A stretch of DNA of 64,000 nucleotides from Candidatus Dietzia intestinipullorum (lineage in GTDB: Bacteria > Actinomycetota > Actinomycetes > Mycobacteriales > Mycobacteriaceae). The notes below the pieces were generated by a model, which was given only the letters and a program-made list of their open reading frames with translations, searched no databases and was not told where the DNA came from. The stretch spans positions 62,001 to 126,000 of the forward strand of contig DWWP01000058.1 of NCBI GenBank assembly GCA_019119635.1. Direction: 5' to 3'. Positions 35,353-44,599 of this stretch are shown piece by piece; positions within the stretch are counted from its first letter, which is position 1; each line of letters starts with the position of its first letter. Made by a program: the position numbers and the translations under genes.

Positions 35353-36612
35353 TTACGTTTCCTGGGAGGAGCGTTCGGCGAACTTCCCGAGGACCAGGGC
35401 GATTCTGAGGACAAAACCGTCTCTCGCGTCAAGGGGATCGTACCCGGTTATCTGAGCGACTCTCTTGAGTCGGTACCGCACCGTATTGGGATGGACGTAC
35501 AACTCGCGGGCGCACGCCTCGACGTGCCCCCCGGAGTCCAGATAGGCCCGCAGGGTCTCCTCCAGGGACGGGTCCGCGCCCCGGAGCGGGGTGACGATCC
35601 GCTCGACCAACAAGCCGGCCGCACCCCGGTCGCCGCCGAGGACCCGCTCGGGCAGGAGATCGTTCGCGGAGACGGGGCGGGGCGCTCCCGGCCAGCCGTT
35701 CACGGCTGTGGCCCCGGAGAGCGCCTCGGCGGCGCTCTCCGGGGCCTCGACGAGCGAGTCCACGGTGTGGCCCAGGACGACGGAGGCGTCCGCTGCGAAG
35801 GCGTCGAGCACCGCGGGCGGGATCTCCCCCGGGGACTCGAGCCGACCGGAGAGGATGACGACGAGGCGGGCGCCCTGGACCACCGCCAGCGCGTGCCGGC
35901 CGGATGAGACCGCCGCGTTGTGCACGGCCGGGACCGCGGCGAGGCCGAGCTCGGTGCGCGGGGACCCCACGATCACCGTGGCCGGGGTCGTCGGATCCCA
36001 GTTCAGCGCGGAGGCCCCCGAGGTGAGATCGGCGTGGCGGTCCCCGCGGACGACGGCGTCGACGATCATCGCCTCCATCCGGGTGTCCCAGGCGCCACGG
36101 TTCTCGGCGGCGGCCGCGTACACCGAGGCCGCCGTGAACCCGAGCTCGCGACCGAACTTGAGGACGGCGGCGATCATCAGGCCGCGTTGACGCTCGTTGT
36201 GGGTGATGCGGGGCATGACGAGCTCGAAGTACTCGAGCGTCGACCGCACCAACTGCACGGTCTGCTGCAGCGACAACCCCTGCCCGAGCCCCTTGGGCAG
36301 CAGCTTGAACCCGGCGATCGTATCCGTGTGCTGGGCCTCCGGATTGCGCATCCAGGTGACGAAGTCGCGGACAGCGCTCTGGATGATCAGCTGGATCTCC
36401 GCCCGCTGGTCGGCGGAGAGTTCGGCGAAGAACGGCAGCTCCACCTCGAGCGCGCGGACCGCGTCCGTCGACAGCGTGCCCGAGTACCGCGTGATCCGCT
36501 TGAGGAGCGCGTCCGAGACCGGACGGTCGTCCGCGGGCGCCCCGGTCGCCGACCGTCGGCGACCGGGCGACCCGCCGGACGGCTCCGTCCCGCTTTCCAC
36601 CGGTCCGATCAC
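35353..36612 (-). CDS. mabR: PucR family regulator of fatty-acid synthesis (MabR-like)
   Basis: PucR-type regulator of 419 aa, orthologous by position to Rv2242/MabR, which controls the fasII genes. The N-terminal two thirds form a CdaR/GGDEF-like sensory region ([20 protein letters not shown]). The C-terminal PucR helix-turn-helix is clear: [20 protein letters not shown], then [15 protein letters not shown]. It starts at GTG 36612, overlapping the aceE stop (GTGA), so it is translationally coupled to pyruvate dehydrogenase E1. The next gene is fabD, with the TTTTGT-N9-ACAAAA operator in between. Acyl-CoA sensing is known for mycobacterial MabR and is inferred here. Confidence 0.9.
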   Translation of the reverse strand: MIGPVESGTEPSGGSPGRRRSATGAPADDRPVSDALLKRITRYSGTLSTDAVRALEVELPFFAELSADQRAEIQLIIQSAVRDFVTWMRNPEAQHTDTIAGFKLLPKGLGQGLSLQQTVQLVRSTLEYFELVMPRITHNERQRGLMIAAVLKFGRELGFTAASVYAAAAENRGAWDTRMEAMIVDAVVRGDRHADLTSGASALNWDPTTPATVIVGSPRTELGLAAVPAVHNAAVSSGRHALAVVQGARLVVILSGRLESPGEIPPAVLDAFAADASVVLGHTVDSLVEAPESAAEALSGATAVNGWPGAPRPVSANDLLPERVLGGDRGAAGLLVERIVTPLRGADPSLEETLRAYLDSGGHVEACARELYVHPNTVRYRLKRVAQITGYDPLDARDGFVLRIALVLGKFAERSSQET

Positions 36613-39404
36613 GCCACTCCGGGGTCGGTGGTGGATTCCGGCGCCGCCATGACGTCGTCGATCTTGTACAGGCGGGCGGCCTCGAGCACCGTGGTCCGCT
36701 CGATCGAACCCTCGCGGGCGAGTCCGGCCAGGACGGCCACGATGATCGACTCGGTGTCGGTGTTGAAGAACCGCCGCGCGGCCGTGCGGGTGTCGGAGAA
36801 GCCGAAGCCGTCGCAGCCGAGGACGGTGTAGTCGCCCGGCACCCACCCGCGGATCTGTTCCGGGACCGCCTTCTGGAAGTCGCTCACGGCCACCTTCGGT
36901 CCGGTGCTGGCCTCCAGGGCGGCCGTGACGAACGGCGTCCGCGGTTGCTGGTCGGGGTGCCGGAGTTCGTGCCGTTCGCATTCGAAGCCGTCCCGGGCGA
37001 GCTCGGTCCACGAGGTCGCCGACCACAGGTCCGCCGCGACGTCCCACTTCTCCGCCAGCACCCGCTGGGCCTCGACCGCCGCGTACATCGCCACGCCGGA
37101 CGCGAGGATCGACGCCCGATGGGTGCCCGAGGGCGCGCCGCGGAAGCGGTACAGGCCCCGCAGCAGCGCGTCGGCGTCGAGGTCCTCGGGCTCGGGCGGC
37201 TGGGGGACCGGCTCGTTGTACAGGGTGATGTAGTACGAGACGTTGCGGTCGATCCCGTCCGTCTCCGTCTCGTGTGCGGCCCCCGGCCCGTACATGCGCT
37301 CGATCCCGGCCCGCATGATGTGGGCGAGTTCGAACCCCCAGGCCGGGTCGTACGAGATGACGCCGGGGTTGGTGGCGGCGAGCAGCGGGGACTGCCCGTC
37401 CATGTGCTGCAGCCCCTCGCCGGTGAGGGTGGTGCGCCCAGCGGTCGCGCCGAGGTAGAAGCCCCGGGCGAGCTGGTCGGCGGCCGCCCAGATCCCGTCA
37501 CCGGTCCGCTGGAACCCGAACATCGAGTAGAAGATGTACATCGGGATCATCGGCTCGCCGTGCGTGGCGTAGGCCGTGCCGGCCGCGGTGAACTCGGCGA
37601 CCGAGCCCGCCTCGCTGATCCCCTCGTGCATGATCTGCCCGGCGCTGGCCTCCTTGTAGCTCAGCATCAGGTCGTGGTCGACGGACGTGTAGTTCTGGCC
37701 GTGCGGGTTGTAGATCTTCAGGGTGGGGAACCACGAGTCCATGCCGAAGGTGCGCGCCTCGTCGGGGATGATCGGCACGATCCGCTCCTTGAGCGACTCC
37801 TCCCGCAGGAGTTCCTTGACGGTCCGGACCAGCGCCATCGTGGTGGCCACCGACTGCTTGCCCGAGCCCTTGCGCAGCGGGGCGAGCGCGTCGATGTCCG
37901 GCACGGTCACGGGCGTGAAGGTCTGACGCCGCTCGGGGACGTGCCCACCGAGCTCGGACCGACGCTCGAGCAGGTACCGGATCTCGGGGGAGTTGGGGCC
38001 CGGGTTGTAGTAGGGGGGCAGTGCCGGATCCGCCTCGAGCTCCTCGTCCGTGATCGGGATCTGCTGCTTGTCCCGGAAGAGCTTGAGATCGTCCAGCGTC
38101 AGCTTCTTCATCTGGTGGGTGGCGTTGCGGCCCTCGAAGTTGTGGCCGAGCCCGAAGCCCTTGATGGTGTGCGCGAGGATCACCGTCGGCTGGCCTGTGT
38201 GCTCGAGTGAGGCCTTGTAGGCGGCGTGGATCTTCCGGTAGTCGTGCCCGCCACGCCGCAGCGCCCAGATCTCCTCGTCGGTGAGATCCTCGACGAGCTT
38301 GGCGGTCCGGGGGTCGCGGCCGAAGAAGTGCTCCCGGATCCACGCGCCGTCGTTGGCGCGGAACGTCTGGTAGTCGCCGTCGTTGACGTTGTTCATGAGC
38401 TCGACGAGCGCGCCCTCGGTGTCCTTGGCGAACAGCGCGTCCCACTCGCGGCCCCACACCACCTTGATGACGTTCCAGCCCGCGCCGCGGAAATACGACT
38501 CCAGCTCCTGGATGATCTGGCCGTTGCCGCGGACCGGACCGTCGAGGCGCTGCAGGTTGCAGTTGATCACGAAGGTGAGGTTGTCGAGGGCGTCGTTGGC
38601 CGCCACCTGGAGGGCGCCGCGTGACTCGACCTCGTCCATCTCGCCGTCGCCGAGGAACGCCCACACGTGCTGCCGGGAGGTGTCCTTGATCCCGCGGTGG
38701 TGCAGGTAGCGGTTGAACCGTGCCTGGTAGATCGCGTTGATGGGGCCCAGCCCCATCGACACGGTGGGGAACTCCCAGAATTCCGGCAGGCACCGGGGGT
38801 GGGGATAGGAGGGCAGCGAGCGGCCGGGATGGCTCTTCTCCTGCCGGAACCCGTCGAGGTCGTGCTCGCGCAGTCGACCCTCCAGATAGGCGCGGGCGTA
38901 CATGCCGGGGGAGGCGTGCCCCTGGAAGAAGACGTGGTCGCCGCCTCCCGGGTGGTCCTTGCCACGGAAGAAGTGGTTGTAGCCCACTTCGTACAGCGGC
39001 GCCGCCCCGGCATAGGTGGAGATGTGTCCGCCGACCCCGACGCCGGGGCGTTGCGCGCGGTGCACCATGATCGCCGCGTTCCACCGGATCCACCGCCGGT
39101 AGGTCCGCTCGACGGACTCGTCACCGGGGAACTCCGGCTCGAGCTGGGTGGGGATCGAGTTGACGTAGTCGGTCGACGTGATGGGCGGCAGCGGCACGCG
39201 CTGCTTGGACGCACGCTCGAGGAGTCGGAGCATCAGGTACCGGGCACGTTCGGGACCGGCCTCCGCCAGGAGCCCGTCCAGGGAGTCCATCCACTCCTGG
39301 GTCTCCTCAGGGTCCGAGTCCGCCAGGTAGGAGGCCACTCCTTCCCGGAGCACCGGCACGTTGGTCGGTGCCGATCCCGCCCTGTTCCCATCGTTCTCGG
39401 TCAT
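36609..39404 (-). CDS. aceE: Pyruvate dehydrogenase E1 component (homodimeric)
   Basis: AceE (931 aa) is the thiamine-diphosphate-dependent decarboxylase of the pyruvate dehydrogenase complex, feeding acetyl-CoA into fatty-acid synthesis. The ThDP motif [20 protein letters not shown]...NCNLQ is at about residues 255-285. [20 protein letters not shown] and the C-terminal transketolase-like half ([20 protein letters not shown]) are present. GAGGACGAG precedes ATG 39404. CACAAT at about 39551-39556 on the - strand is a possible -10. The large upstream frame extension (to 41327) is antisense shadow of cobD and neighbours. Confidence 0.96.
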   Translation of the reverse strand: MTENDGNRAGSAPTNVPVLREGVASYLADSDPEETQEWMDSLDGLLAEAGPERARYLMLRLLERASKQRVPLPPITSTDYVNSIPTQLEPEFPGDESVERTYRRWIRWNAAIMVHRAQRPGVGVGGHISTYAGAAPLYEVGYNHFFRGKDHPGGGDHVFFQGHASPGMYARAYLEGRLREHDLDGFRQEKSHPGRSLPSYPHPRCLPEFWEFPTVSMGLGPINAIYQARFNRYLHHRGIKDTSRQHVWAFLGDGEMDEVESRGALQVAANDALDNLTFVINCNLQRLDGPVRGNGQIIQELESYFRGAGWNVIKVVWGREWDALFAKDTEGALVELMNNVNDGDYQTFRANDGAWIREHFFGRDPRTAKLVEDLTDEEIWALRRGGHDYRKIHAAYKASLEHTGQPTVILAHTIKGFGLGHNFEGRNATHQMKKLTLDDLKLFRDKQQIPITDEELEADPALPPYYNPGPNSPEIRYLLERRSELGGHVPERRQTFTPVTVPDIDALAPLRKGSGKQSVATTMALVRTVKELLREESLKERIVPIIPDEARTFGMDSWFPTLKIYNPHGQNYTSVDHDLMLSYKEASAGQIMHEGISEAGSVAEFTAAGTAYATHGEPMIPMYIFYSMFGFQRTGDGIWAAADQLARGFYLGATAGRTTLTGEGLQHMDGQSPLLAATNPGVISYDPAWGFELAHIMRAGIERMYGPGAAHETETDGIDRNVSYYITLYNEPVPQPPEPEDLDADALLRGLYRFRGAPSGTHRASILASGVAMYAAVEAQRVLAEKWDVAADLWSATSWTELARDGFECERHELRHPDQQPRTPFVTAALEASTGPKVAVSDFQKAVPEQIRGWVPGDYTVLGCDGFGFSDTRTAARRFFNTDTESIIVAVLAGLAREGSIERTTVLEAARLYKIDDVMAAPESTTDPGVA

Positions 39405-39701
39405 GCGTCTCGTCCTCGATTCTGCGTGGCGTTCGGCGCGCGACCCGGTGGGGCCGCGGCACGGCGTCGGGCCGCCGTGCCCCCGCGGGTGTGTGTCGGG
39501 TGGCACGCGTGCCCGGAGTGGATTCCGTGGTCGGTCCACGTCCACTCCCGATTGTGCCCCAAAGCGTGACGTGCGACACGGGAGAGCGCGTCGGGACCGG
39601 AAATGGACGGTAGGCGTGTCGCCCGGGACTGCGCGCGGGTAGTGTTCCTGGTCAACGAACGACCGAGAAGCAAGACCCGGACACGAGGGAGGAACAACAC
39701 G
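39405..39701. promoter_or_regulatory. Divergent aceE / DUF3052 promoter region
   Basis: No gene is seen in these 297 bases. On the + strand TAGTGT (about 39639) is a possible -10 for the DUF3052 gene. On the - strand CACAAT (39551-39556) is a possible -10 for aceE, implying a leader of about 140 bases. Confidence 0.4.
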
Positions 39702-40124
39702 GTGGTCGCCGCGGCGAACCAGCAGGACGGAGCGGACCAGGTGAGCAGTCTGCTCGAACTGACGAAGGACATGATCGTCCAAGAGGTCGGATGGGATTCC
39801 GACTGTGACGCGTCGATCAGTGAGGCCGTCGAGGACGCCGTCGGGTCCGAACTCCTGGAGGAGGACACGGACGAGGTCGTCGACGCCGTCTTGTTGTGGT
39901 GGAGAGAAGGGGACGGAGACCTCGTCGACCGGCTGATGGACGTCGTCACGCCCCTGGCGGACGAGGGCCACGTGTGGGTCCTCACCCCCAAGACCGGGAC
40001 CGACGGGCACGTGGAGCCGGCGGTGATCGCCGAGTCGGCGCAGACCGCCGGGATGCTCCAGACCCGCACCGCCGCGATCGGGGACTGGGTGGGCAGCCGA
40101 CTGTCCCTGCGCAAGGGGAAGTGA
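39702..40124 (+). CDS. DUF3052 family protein
   Basis: Conserved actinobacterial protein of 140 aa, matching Rv2239c by position. It has [20 protein letters not shown], a very acidic middle ([20 protein letters not shown]) and [16 protein letters not shown]. It appears soluble. Function is unknown. GTG 39702 follows GGGAGG at good spacing. It is divergent from aceE, as in mycobacteria, and is followed by tRNA-Val. Confidence 0.83.
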   Translation: MVAAANQQDGADQVSSLLELTKDMIVQEVGWDSDCDASISEAVEDAVGSELLEEDTDEVVDAVLLWWREGDGDLVDRLMDVVTPLADEGHVWVLTPKTGTDGHVEPAVIAESAQTAGMLQTRTAAIGDWVGSRLSLRKGK

Positions 40125-40240
40125 CCGCGGCACCGTCGGCGGTCCACCGCCGGCGGCGTGGGGCCCGGGACCCCGGATCGGGCTCTCCGTGGGTGCGCTA
40201 CCCTGACCAGCGCCGGTGTGCGTGACGCGCCGGCGCTCAC

Positions 40241-40313
40241 GCGCGCGTAGCTCAGCGGTTAGAGCTCTGGTCTTACACACCAGCGGTCGGGGGTTCGATT
40301 CCCTCCGCGCGCA
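40241..40313 (+). tRNA. tRNA-Val (TAC)
   Basis: Acceptor GCGCGCG/CGCGCGC, D arm GCTCAGCGGTTAGAGC, anticodon stem CTGGT/ACCAG with loop CTTACAC (anticodon TAC), T arm GGGGG-TTCGATT-CCCTC, discriminator A. The following bases are CCC, so CCA is not encoded. Only 3 bases separate it from the cobD ATG. Confidence 0.96.
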
Positions 40314-40316
40314 CCC

Positions 40317-41321
40317 ATGAACAGTCATCGATCCCGCGCCGTGGGCATCGCCCTGGGGTTCGCGGCCGACCGGGCGCTGGCGGACCCCGTTCGCCTGCAC
40401 CCCGTCGCGGGTTTCGGACGCCTCGCGCTCGCACTCGAGGATCGCCTGTACCCCGCGGACGTCCCCGGCGGCGGAGCCGTGTCGGGGGCCGCGGCCGCCC
40501 GGGCGCGGGGGATCGTGTTCACCGCCGCACTCGTGGGTGGGACGACGCTGTCGACGGCGACGCTCGACCGCCTGCTCCGTCGACGTCCGGTCGTCCGTAC
40601 GGCTGCCACGGCCGCAATCGTCTGGGCCTGCCTCGGCGGCACCTCGCTGCTGCGGATCGCCGAGGCCCACGCGGATCTCCTGGCGCGCGGCGACATCCCC
40701 GGTTCGCGAACTCTCCTGCCGTGGCTGTGCGGCCGGGATCCTGTCGCGCTGGAGGCGGACGACCTCGCCAGGGCGGTGGTCGAGTCCGTCGCCGAGAACA
40801 CCGCCGACGCTGCTGTCGCCACGGTGTTCTGGGCGGCGGTCGCGGGTCCGGCGGGCGCGGTCGCGCACCGGGCCGCGAACACCCTGGACGCGATGGTCGG
40901 GCACCGCTCCGAACGGTACGCCGGGTTCGGCTGGGCATCGGCCCGGCTCGACGACGTTCTCGGGTGGCCGGCGGCCCGGCTCGCGGGGACGCTCACCGCA
41001 GCGCTCGCCCCGCTCGTCGCGGGGAGCCCGCGGCGGGCGGCGCGGATCTGGTTGCGTGACGCACGGGGGCACCCCAGCCCCAACGCGGGCGTGGTCGAAG
41101 CGGCCTGCGCCGGGGCGCTCGGGGTGCGCCTCGGCGGCCGGACCCCGTATCCCTATGGCGTGCAGATGCGGCAGGTGCTCGGGGACGGCCCGGCGCCGCG
41201 GCCCGCCGACGTGCGGCGGGCGGGCCGGCTCATGCGTTCGGTCCAGGGCGCGGCGGCGGTCGCGGCGACGGTGGCGGCGGGCATGCCCGGGACAGTGTCC
41301 GTTCCCGCGCGGCGTCGGTGA
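40317..41321 (+). CDS. cobD: Adenosylcobinamide-phosphate synthase CobD/CbiB
   Basis: Integral membrane enzyme (334 aa) of late cobalamin synthesis that joins aminopropanol (phosphate) to adenosylcobyric acid. Signature stretches are [60 protein letters not shown] and [20 protein letters not shown], with about four membrane segments. ATG 40317 begins 3 bases after tRNA-Val, so the message must be processed from, or start within, the tRNA gene. The CobC-like aminotransferase at 43526 is the nearest related gene. Confidence 0.92.
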   Translation: MNSHRSRAVGIALGFAADRALADPVRLHPVAGFGRLALALEDRLYPADVPGGGAVSGAAAARARGIVFTAALVGGTTLSTATLDRLLRRRPVVRTAATAAIVWACLGGTSLLRIAEAHADLLARGDIPGSRTLLPWLCGRDPVALEADDLARAVVESVAENTADAAVATVFWAAVAGPAGAVAHRAANTLDAMVGHRSERYAGFGWASARLDDVLGWPAARLAGTLTAALAPLVAGSPRRAARIWLRDARGHPSPNAGVVEAACAGALGVRLGGRTPYPYGVQMRQVLGDGPAPRPADVRRAGRLMRSVQGAAAVAATVAAGMPGTVSVPARRR

Positions 41322-41358
41322 CGACACCCCGGAAGAAGATCCGCCGCGACGCGGTCAG

Positions 41359-42309
41359 TCAGCTCCGGAGCCGGTCGGCCTGCCGGAACGCCCGACGTCG
41401 CTCGGCGTCGTCCCGGTGCCCGTAGCGCGCTCTCATCGCCCGCTCGCGGGCGGCCGGTGCGTCGGCTGCGTCGGTGCTGCCGGTGCCTGTGCCCTCGTCG
41501 GCAGCGGTGCGGTCCTCGTCGTCGTCGCCCGGTCCCGGGCCGGTCCCTGCGGTGACCTCGACGCCCGACCCCTCGGCGTCGCGGCGGCGGGCCCGGATCT
41601 CGCTCCACGCGAAGTAGAGGAGGGCCGCGGGGGCGAGGACGCCGAACGCCAGCCACTGCAGGCCGTAGGACAGGTACGGCCCGCTCTCGATCGCCGGGAT
41701 CTGCGCCGGCGTCAGCGATCCGGGCTGCTCACCGGACAGTTGCAGGTAACCCGCCGGGACCACGTCGTGCCCGAGGGTCTCGCCCAACACGGTCGGGTCG
41801 ACCAGGCGGACGGTCTCGTAGCCGTCGACGGGCACAGGCTCGGCCCGGCCGTCCTCGGCGGCCCGTACCCGCGAGGTGATCTCGACCGTCCCCGTGGGGG
41901 CGGCGGGGTATTCGGGGACGGTGCTGTTCTCCCCGACGGGGATGTGCCCGCGATTGACCAGGAACTCCTCGCCCGCATCCGTCCGGAACACCCCGAGGAC
42001 GTGGTAGACGGGCTCGCCGTCCACCGAACGCAGCCGGAGCAGGGCCTCGGCGCCGGGCTGCCAGGAGCCGGTCGAGGTGACCAGGCGCCACTCGCGTTCG
42101 ACGAAATCGTCGGGCCCGGACACCACCTCGGACAGGGGCGCGGGATCGGCCTCGACCGAGGCGGCCAGGCGGTCGTTGCGCGCATCCAGATCGTCACTCT
42201 TGCCCAGCTGCCACGGGGCGAGCCAGGCGAAGCAGGCCCAGGCGAAGAATCCCACGGCGAGTAGCCCGAGGATCCACCCGGGATTGAAGAAACGCCGTAG
42301 TTCGCGCAT
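41359..42309 (-). CDS. SURF1 family protein
   Basis: SURF1-type cytochrome oxidase biogenesis protein (316 aa), matching Rv2235. N-terminal membrane segment (WILGLLAVGFFAWACFAWLAPWQ), extracytoplasmic domain with EEFLVNRGHIPVG and YLQLSGEQPG, and C-terminal membrane segment (YGLQWLAFGVLAPAALLYFA). A long charged cytoplasmic tail of about 80 residues rich in Asp, Gly and Arg follows, longer than in many homologues. TACTCT 6 bases before the ATG fits a leaderless transcript. Role in heme-copper oxidase assembly is known for the family. Confidence 0.9.
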   Translation of the reverse strand: MRELRRFFNPGWILGLLAVGFFAWACFAWLAPWQLGKSDDLDARNDRLAASVEADPAPLSEVVSGPDDFVEREWRLVTSTGSWQPGAEALLRLRSVDGEPVYHVLGVFRTDAGEEFLVNRGHIPVGENSTVPEYPAAPTGTVEITSRVRAAEDGRAEPVPVDGYETVRLVDPTVLGETLGHDVVPAGYLQLSGEQPGSLTPAQIPAIESGPYLSYGLQWLAFGVLAPAALLYFAWSEIRARRRDAEGSGVEVTAGTGPGPGDDDEDRTAADEGTGTGSTDAADAPAARERAMRARYGHRDDAERRRAFRQADRLRS

Positions 42310-42315
42310 GCCCCC

Positions 42316-42321
42316 AGAGTA
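42316..42321 (-). promoter_or_regulatory. -10 element of the SURF1 gene, leaderless type
   Basis: On the - strand TACTCT ends 6 bases before ATG 42309. Confidence 0.5.
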
Positions 42322-42339
42322 TCCGTCGTGCGGGTGCGG

Positions 42340-42813
42340 CTACCCGAGCAGGTCGCGGACCGTGGAGACGAGGCCCGGGAGCGCCGCGTCGATCTCCGAC
42401 CGGGTCCGGGTGAAGCCGTCGCGGTCCCCGTAGTACGGGTCGGCCACGTCCTCGCCGGAGGCGGCGGGGTCGAACGAGCGCAGCAGCCTCACCCGGGCCG
42501 GGTCGACCCCGGCGTCCAGCAGATGGCCCCGGTGGCCGCGGTCGAGCGCGACGAGCAGGTCCGCGGAGTGGTCGGCCGTCGCGAGTTGTGCGGCCGTGTG
42601 CGCGGAGTCGAGGCCGGACGCCTCGAGTTCGGCGGCCGCGCGCGGGTCCATGCCGTCACCGGCGTGCCAGTCGCCCGTGCCCACGCTCGACACCGTCACC
42701 CGATCCGCGAGCCCGGCGTCCGCGAGGGCCCGGCGGGTCATGGCCTCGGCCATGGGGGAACGGCAGATGTTGCCGGTACATACAAACACGAGGCGGAGCG
42801 GTTCAGCGGGCAC
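42340..42813 (-). CDS. ptpA: Low-molecular-weight protein tyrosine phosphatase PtpA-like
   Basis: LMW-PTP of 157 aa. The P-loop CTGNICRS has Cys12 and Arg18, and the general-acid Asp lies in DPYYG near residue 130, so it should be catalytically competent. It corresponds by position to Rv2234/PtpA, which in M. tuberculosis is secreted into macrophages; nothing here indicates secretion, and the present role is probably phosphotyrosine turnover in the cell. It overlaps the upstream HAD gene by 11 bases, keeping the kinase/phosphatase-like pairing of the mycobacterial ptkA-ptpA operon. Confidence 0.93.
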   Translation of the reverse strand: MPAEPLRLVFVCTGNICRSPMAEAMTRRALADAGLADRVTVSSVGTGDWHAGDGMDPRAAAELEASGLDSAHTAAQLATADHSADLLVALDRGHRGHLLDAGVDPARVRLLRSFDPAASGEDVADPYYGDRDGFTRTRSEIDAALPGLVSTVRDLLG

Positions 42814-43471
42814 GGATGATCTCCTCCAGTTCGGTCGTGTCGCCCACCGACCAGCGGGCGGACTCCCATTCGATGGCCGAACCGTATCCCCAGCGGACGA
42901 TCGCCGTGGGGATGCCGTAGTGCGCGGCGCCCTCGACGTCGTGGGAGCGGTCGCCGATCATCAGCGCCCCCGCGGTCCCTCCCGTGGTGGCGGGGACGGG
43001 ATCGACCCCGAGCGCGGTGAGGCTGTGCGCGATCACGTCCGCTTTGGACGACCTGCCCGCCGACAGGTCCGCACCACCGATGAACTCGAAACGTCCCGTC
43101 AGCTCGAAGTGCTCGAGGATCCGCCCCGCGGACCGCTCGTCCTTGCTCGTCGCCACGGCCATCCGGTATCCCTCCGCGGACAGGCGGGCCAGGAGGTTTC
43201 CCATGCCCTCGAACACGGAGTTCTCGAGCCAGCCGGTCTCGGTGTAGCGCTCCCGGTACGCGACCATCGCCGCGGCCCGGTCGTCGCCCTCCAGCCCGAG
43301 CGAGGCGAACGTCTCCGGCATGGGCGGGCCGGCGATCTCCCGGATGTCGCGCGACTCGTCCCACGCGGCGCCGACGGCCGCCAGTGCGTGGTGCAGGGAT
43401 GCCGCGATGCCCGGGAGCGAATCGGTGATGGTGCCGTCGAGGTCGACGAGCAGAACAGGGCGTGGGGACAT
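42803..43471 (-). CDS. HAD-family hydrolase (phosphoglycolate phosphatase-like), ptkA position
   Basis: Haloacid dehalogenase-type phosphatase of 222 aa. Motif I is DLDGTITDS, motif II lies at AVATSKDERSAG (Ser/Lys) and motif III/IV at LMIGDRSHDVEGA. All four HAD motifs are present, so phosphatase activity is expected. Its place beside ptpA is that of M. tuberculosis PtkA (Rv2232), a HAD-fold protein reported as a tyrosine kinase. PtkA has an N-terminal extension of several tens of residues that this protein lacks, so kinase activity should not be assumed. Confidence 0.85.
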   Translation of the reverse strand: MSPRPVLLVDLDGTITDSLPGIAASLHHALAAVGAAWDESRDIREIAGPPMPETFASLGLEGDDRAAAMVAYRERYTETGWLENSVFEGMGNLLARLSAEGYRMAVATSKDERSAGRILEHFELTGRFEFIGGADLSAGRSSKADVIAHSLTALGVDPVPATTGGTAGALMIGDRSHDVEGAAHYGIPTAIVRWGYGSAIEWESARWSVGDTTELEEIIRAR

Positions 43472-43512
43472 GACCTCATTCTCCCAGACCCGTCCGCGCT
43501 GGGGCCGGGGCC

Positions 43513-43518
43513 TATGCT
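43513..43518 (+). promoter_or_regulatory. -10 element of the CobC-like gene, leaderless type
   Basis: TATGCT ends 7 bases before GTG 43526. No ribosome site is visible. Confidence 0.5.
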
Positions 43519-43525
43519 GCGGAGC

Positions 43526-44599
43526 GTGACCGACGCCGCTCCCGAGCAGGGGATCCCGCTGGACGCACTGCGCCACCACGGGGACGCCGAGCTCATCGCC
43601 GGCGGCGTGGACTTCGCCGTCAACGTGCGCGGCGACGGGCCACCGACGTGGCTGCGCGAGAGGTTGGCGTCCCGGCTCGACGACCTGGGTGCCTATCCCA
43701 CCGGTGACGACGACGAGGCCGCCGTGGCCGCCGTGGCCGCACGTCACGGGGTCCACGCGACGAGCGTCCTGCTGCTGGGCGGCGCGTCGGAGGGTTTCCA
43801 TCTGCTGGCCGACCTCGCCGCGCGTCGGGGGATGCGTGCGGCCGTGGTGCACCCGTCGTTCACCGAGCCCGAGGTCGAGCTGCGCCGGGCCGGCGTGACG
43901 GTGCACCGGACAGTCCTGCGTGAGCCGTTCCGGTTGGATCCGGGCCGTGTCCCGTCGGACGCCGACCTCGTGGTGGTGGGCAACCCCACCAACCCCACCT
44001 CGGTCCTGCACCCCCGCCGGGACGTCGCCGCGCTGTGCCGCCCCGGCCGGGTGACGGTCGTGGACGAGGCGTTCCTCGACGTGGTCGACGACGAGCCCGG
44101 GCACACCCTCGCCGGGTCCGACCTGCCCGGGCTCGTGGTGCTCCGCTCGCTCACCAAGACCTGGGCGCTGGCGGGGCTGCGCGTGGGCTACGCGGTGGGC
44201 GACCCCGCCCTGCTCTCCGATCTCGCCGCACAGCGGCCCCACTGGCCGCTCGGCACGCTGCAGCTCGAGGCCGTACTCGCGTGCGTCGGCGCGGTGGGGG
44301 AGCTCCGTGTGATCCGCGACGAGGTGGCCGCGGAGCGTGCGGCCATGGTGCGTGCGCTCGAGCGCGCCGGGATCGCCGTGGTGGTGCCTCCGGAGGCGCC
44401 GTTCGTCCTGGTCCGCACGCCGCGGGGCGCGGACCCGTTGGAGTTCCGTACCGGGCTCGCCGCCCGGGGGATCGCCACCCGTCGCTGCGATACGTTCCCG
44501 GGCCTGGACTCGAGCTACCTGCGGCTGGCGGTCCGTCCGGGCACGATGGTGGGCGACCTCGTCGACGCGTGGCGGGGCGTAGCGGAAGGGGAACGATGA
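43526..44599 (+). CDS. cobC: PLP-dependent aminotransferase, CobC/HisC-like (Rv2231c type)
   Basis: Fold-type I aminotransferase of 357 aa, annotated CobC in mycobacteria, where it is thought to make aminopropanol phosphate from threonine phosphate for cobalamin or to act as a histidinol-phosphate-like aminotransferase. The PLP lysine lies in SLTKTWALAGLRVGY; VVVGNPTNPTSVLHPR and VVDEAFLDV supply the cofactor-binding Asn and Asp, and YLRLAVRP the C-terminal Arg. The start region looks leaderless. Its stop overlaps the Nif3-like start (ATGA, 44596-44599). Substrate is inferred. Confidence 0.83.
   Translation: MTDAAPEQGIPLDALRHHGDAELIAGGVDFAVNVRGDGPPTWLRERLASRLDDLGAYPTGDDDEAAVAAVAARHGVHATSVLLLGGASEGFHLLADLAARRGMRAAVVHPSFTEPEVELRRAGVTVHRTVLREPFRLDPGRVPSDADLVVVGNPTNPTSVLHPRRDVAALCRPGRVTVVDEAFLDVVDDEPGHTLAGSDLPGLVVLRSLTKTWALAGLRVGYAVGDPALLSDLAAQRPHWPLGTLQLEAVLACVGAVGELRVIRDEVAAERAAMVRALERAGIAVVVPPEAPFVLVRTPRGADPLEFRTGLAARGIATRRCDTFPGLDSSYLRLAVRPGTMVGDLVDAWRGVAEGER

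Noticed and set aside
36609-41327. A 1572-residue frame joining aceE with upstream sequence
   Set aside because: Only the part from 39404 encodes AceE; the rest is antisense to cobD, tRNA-Val and the DUF3052 gene.
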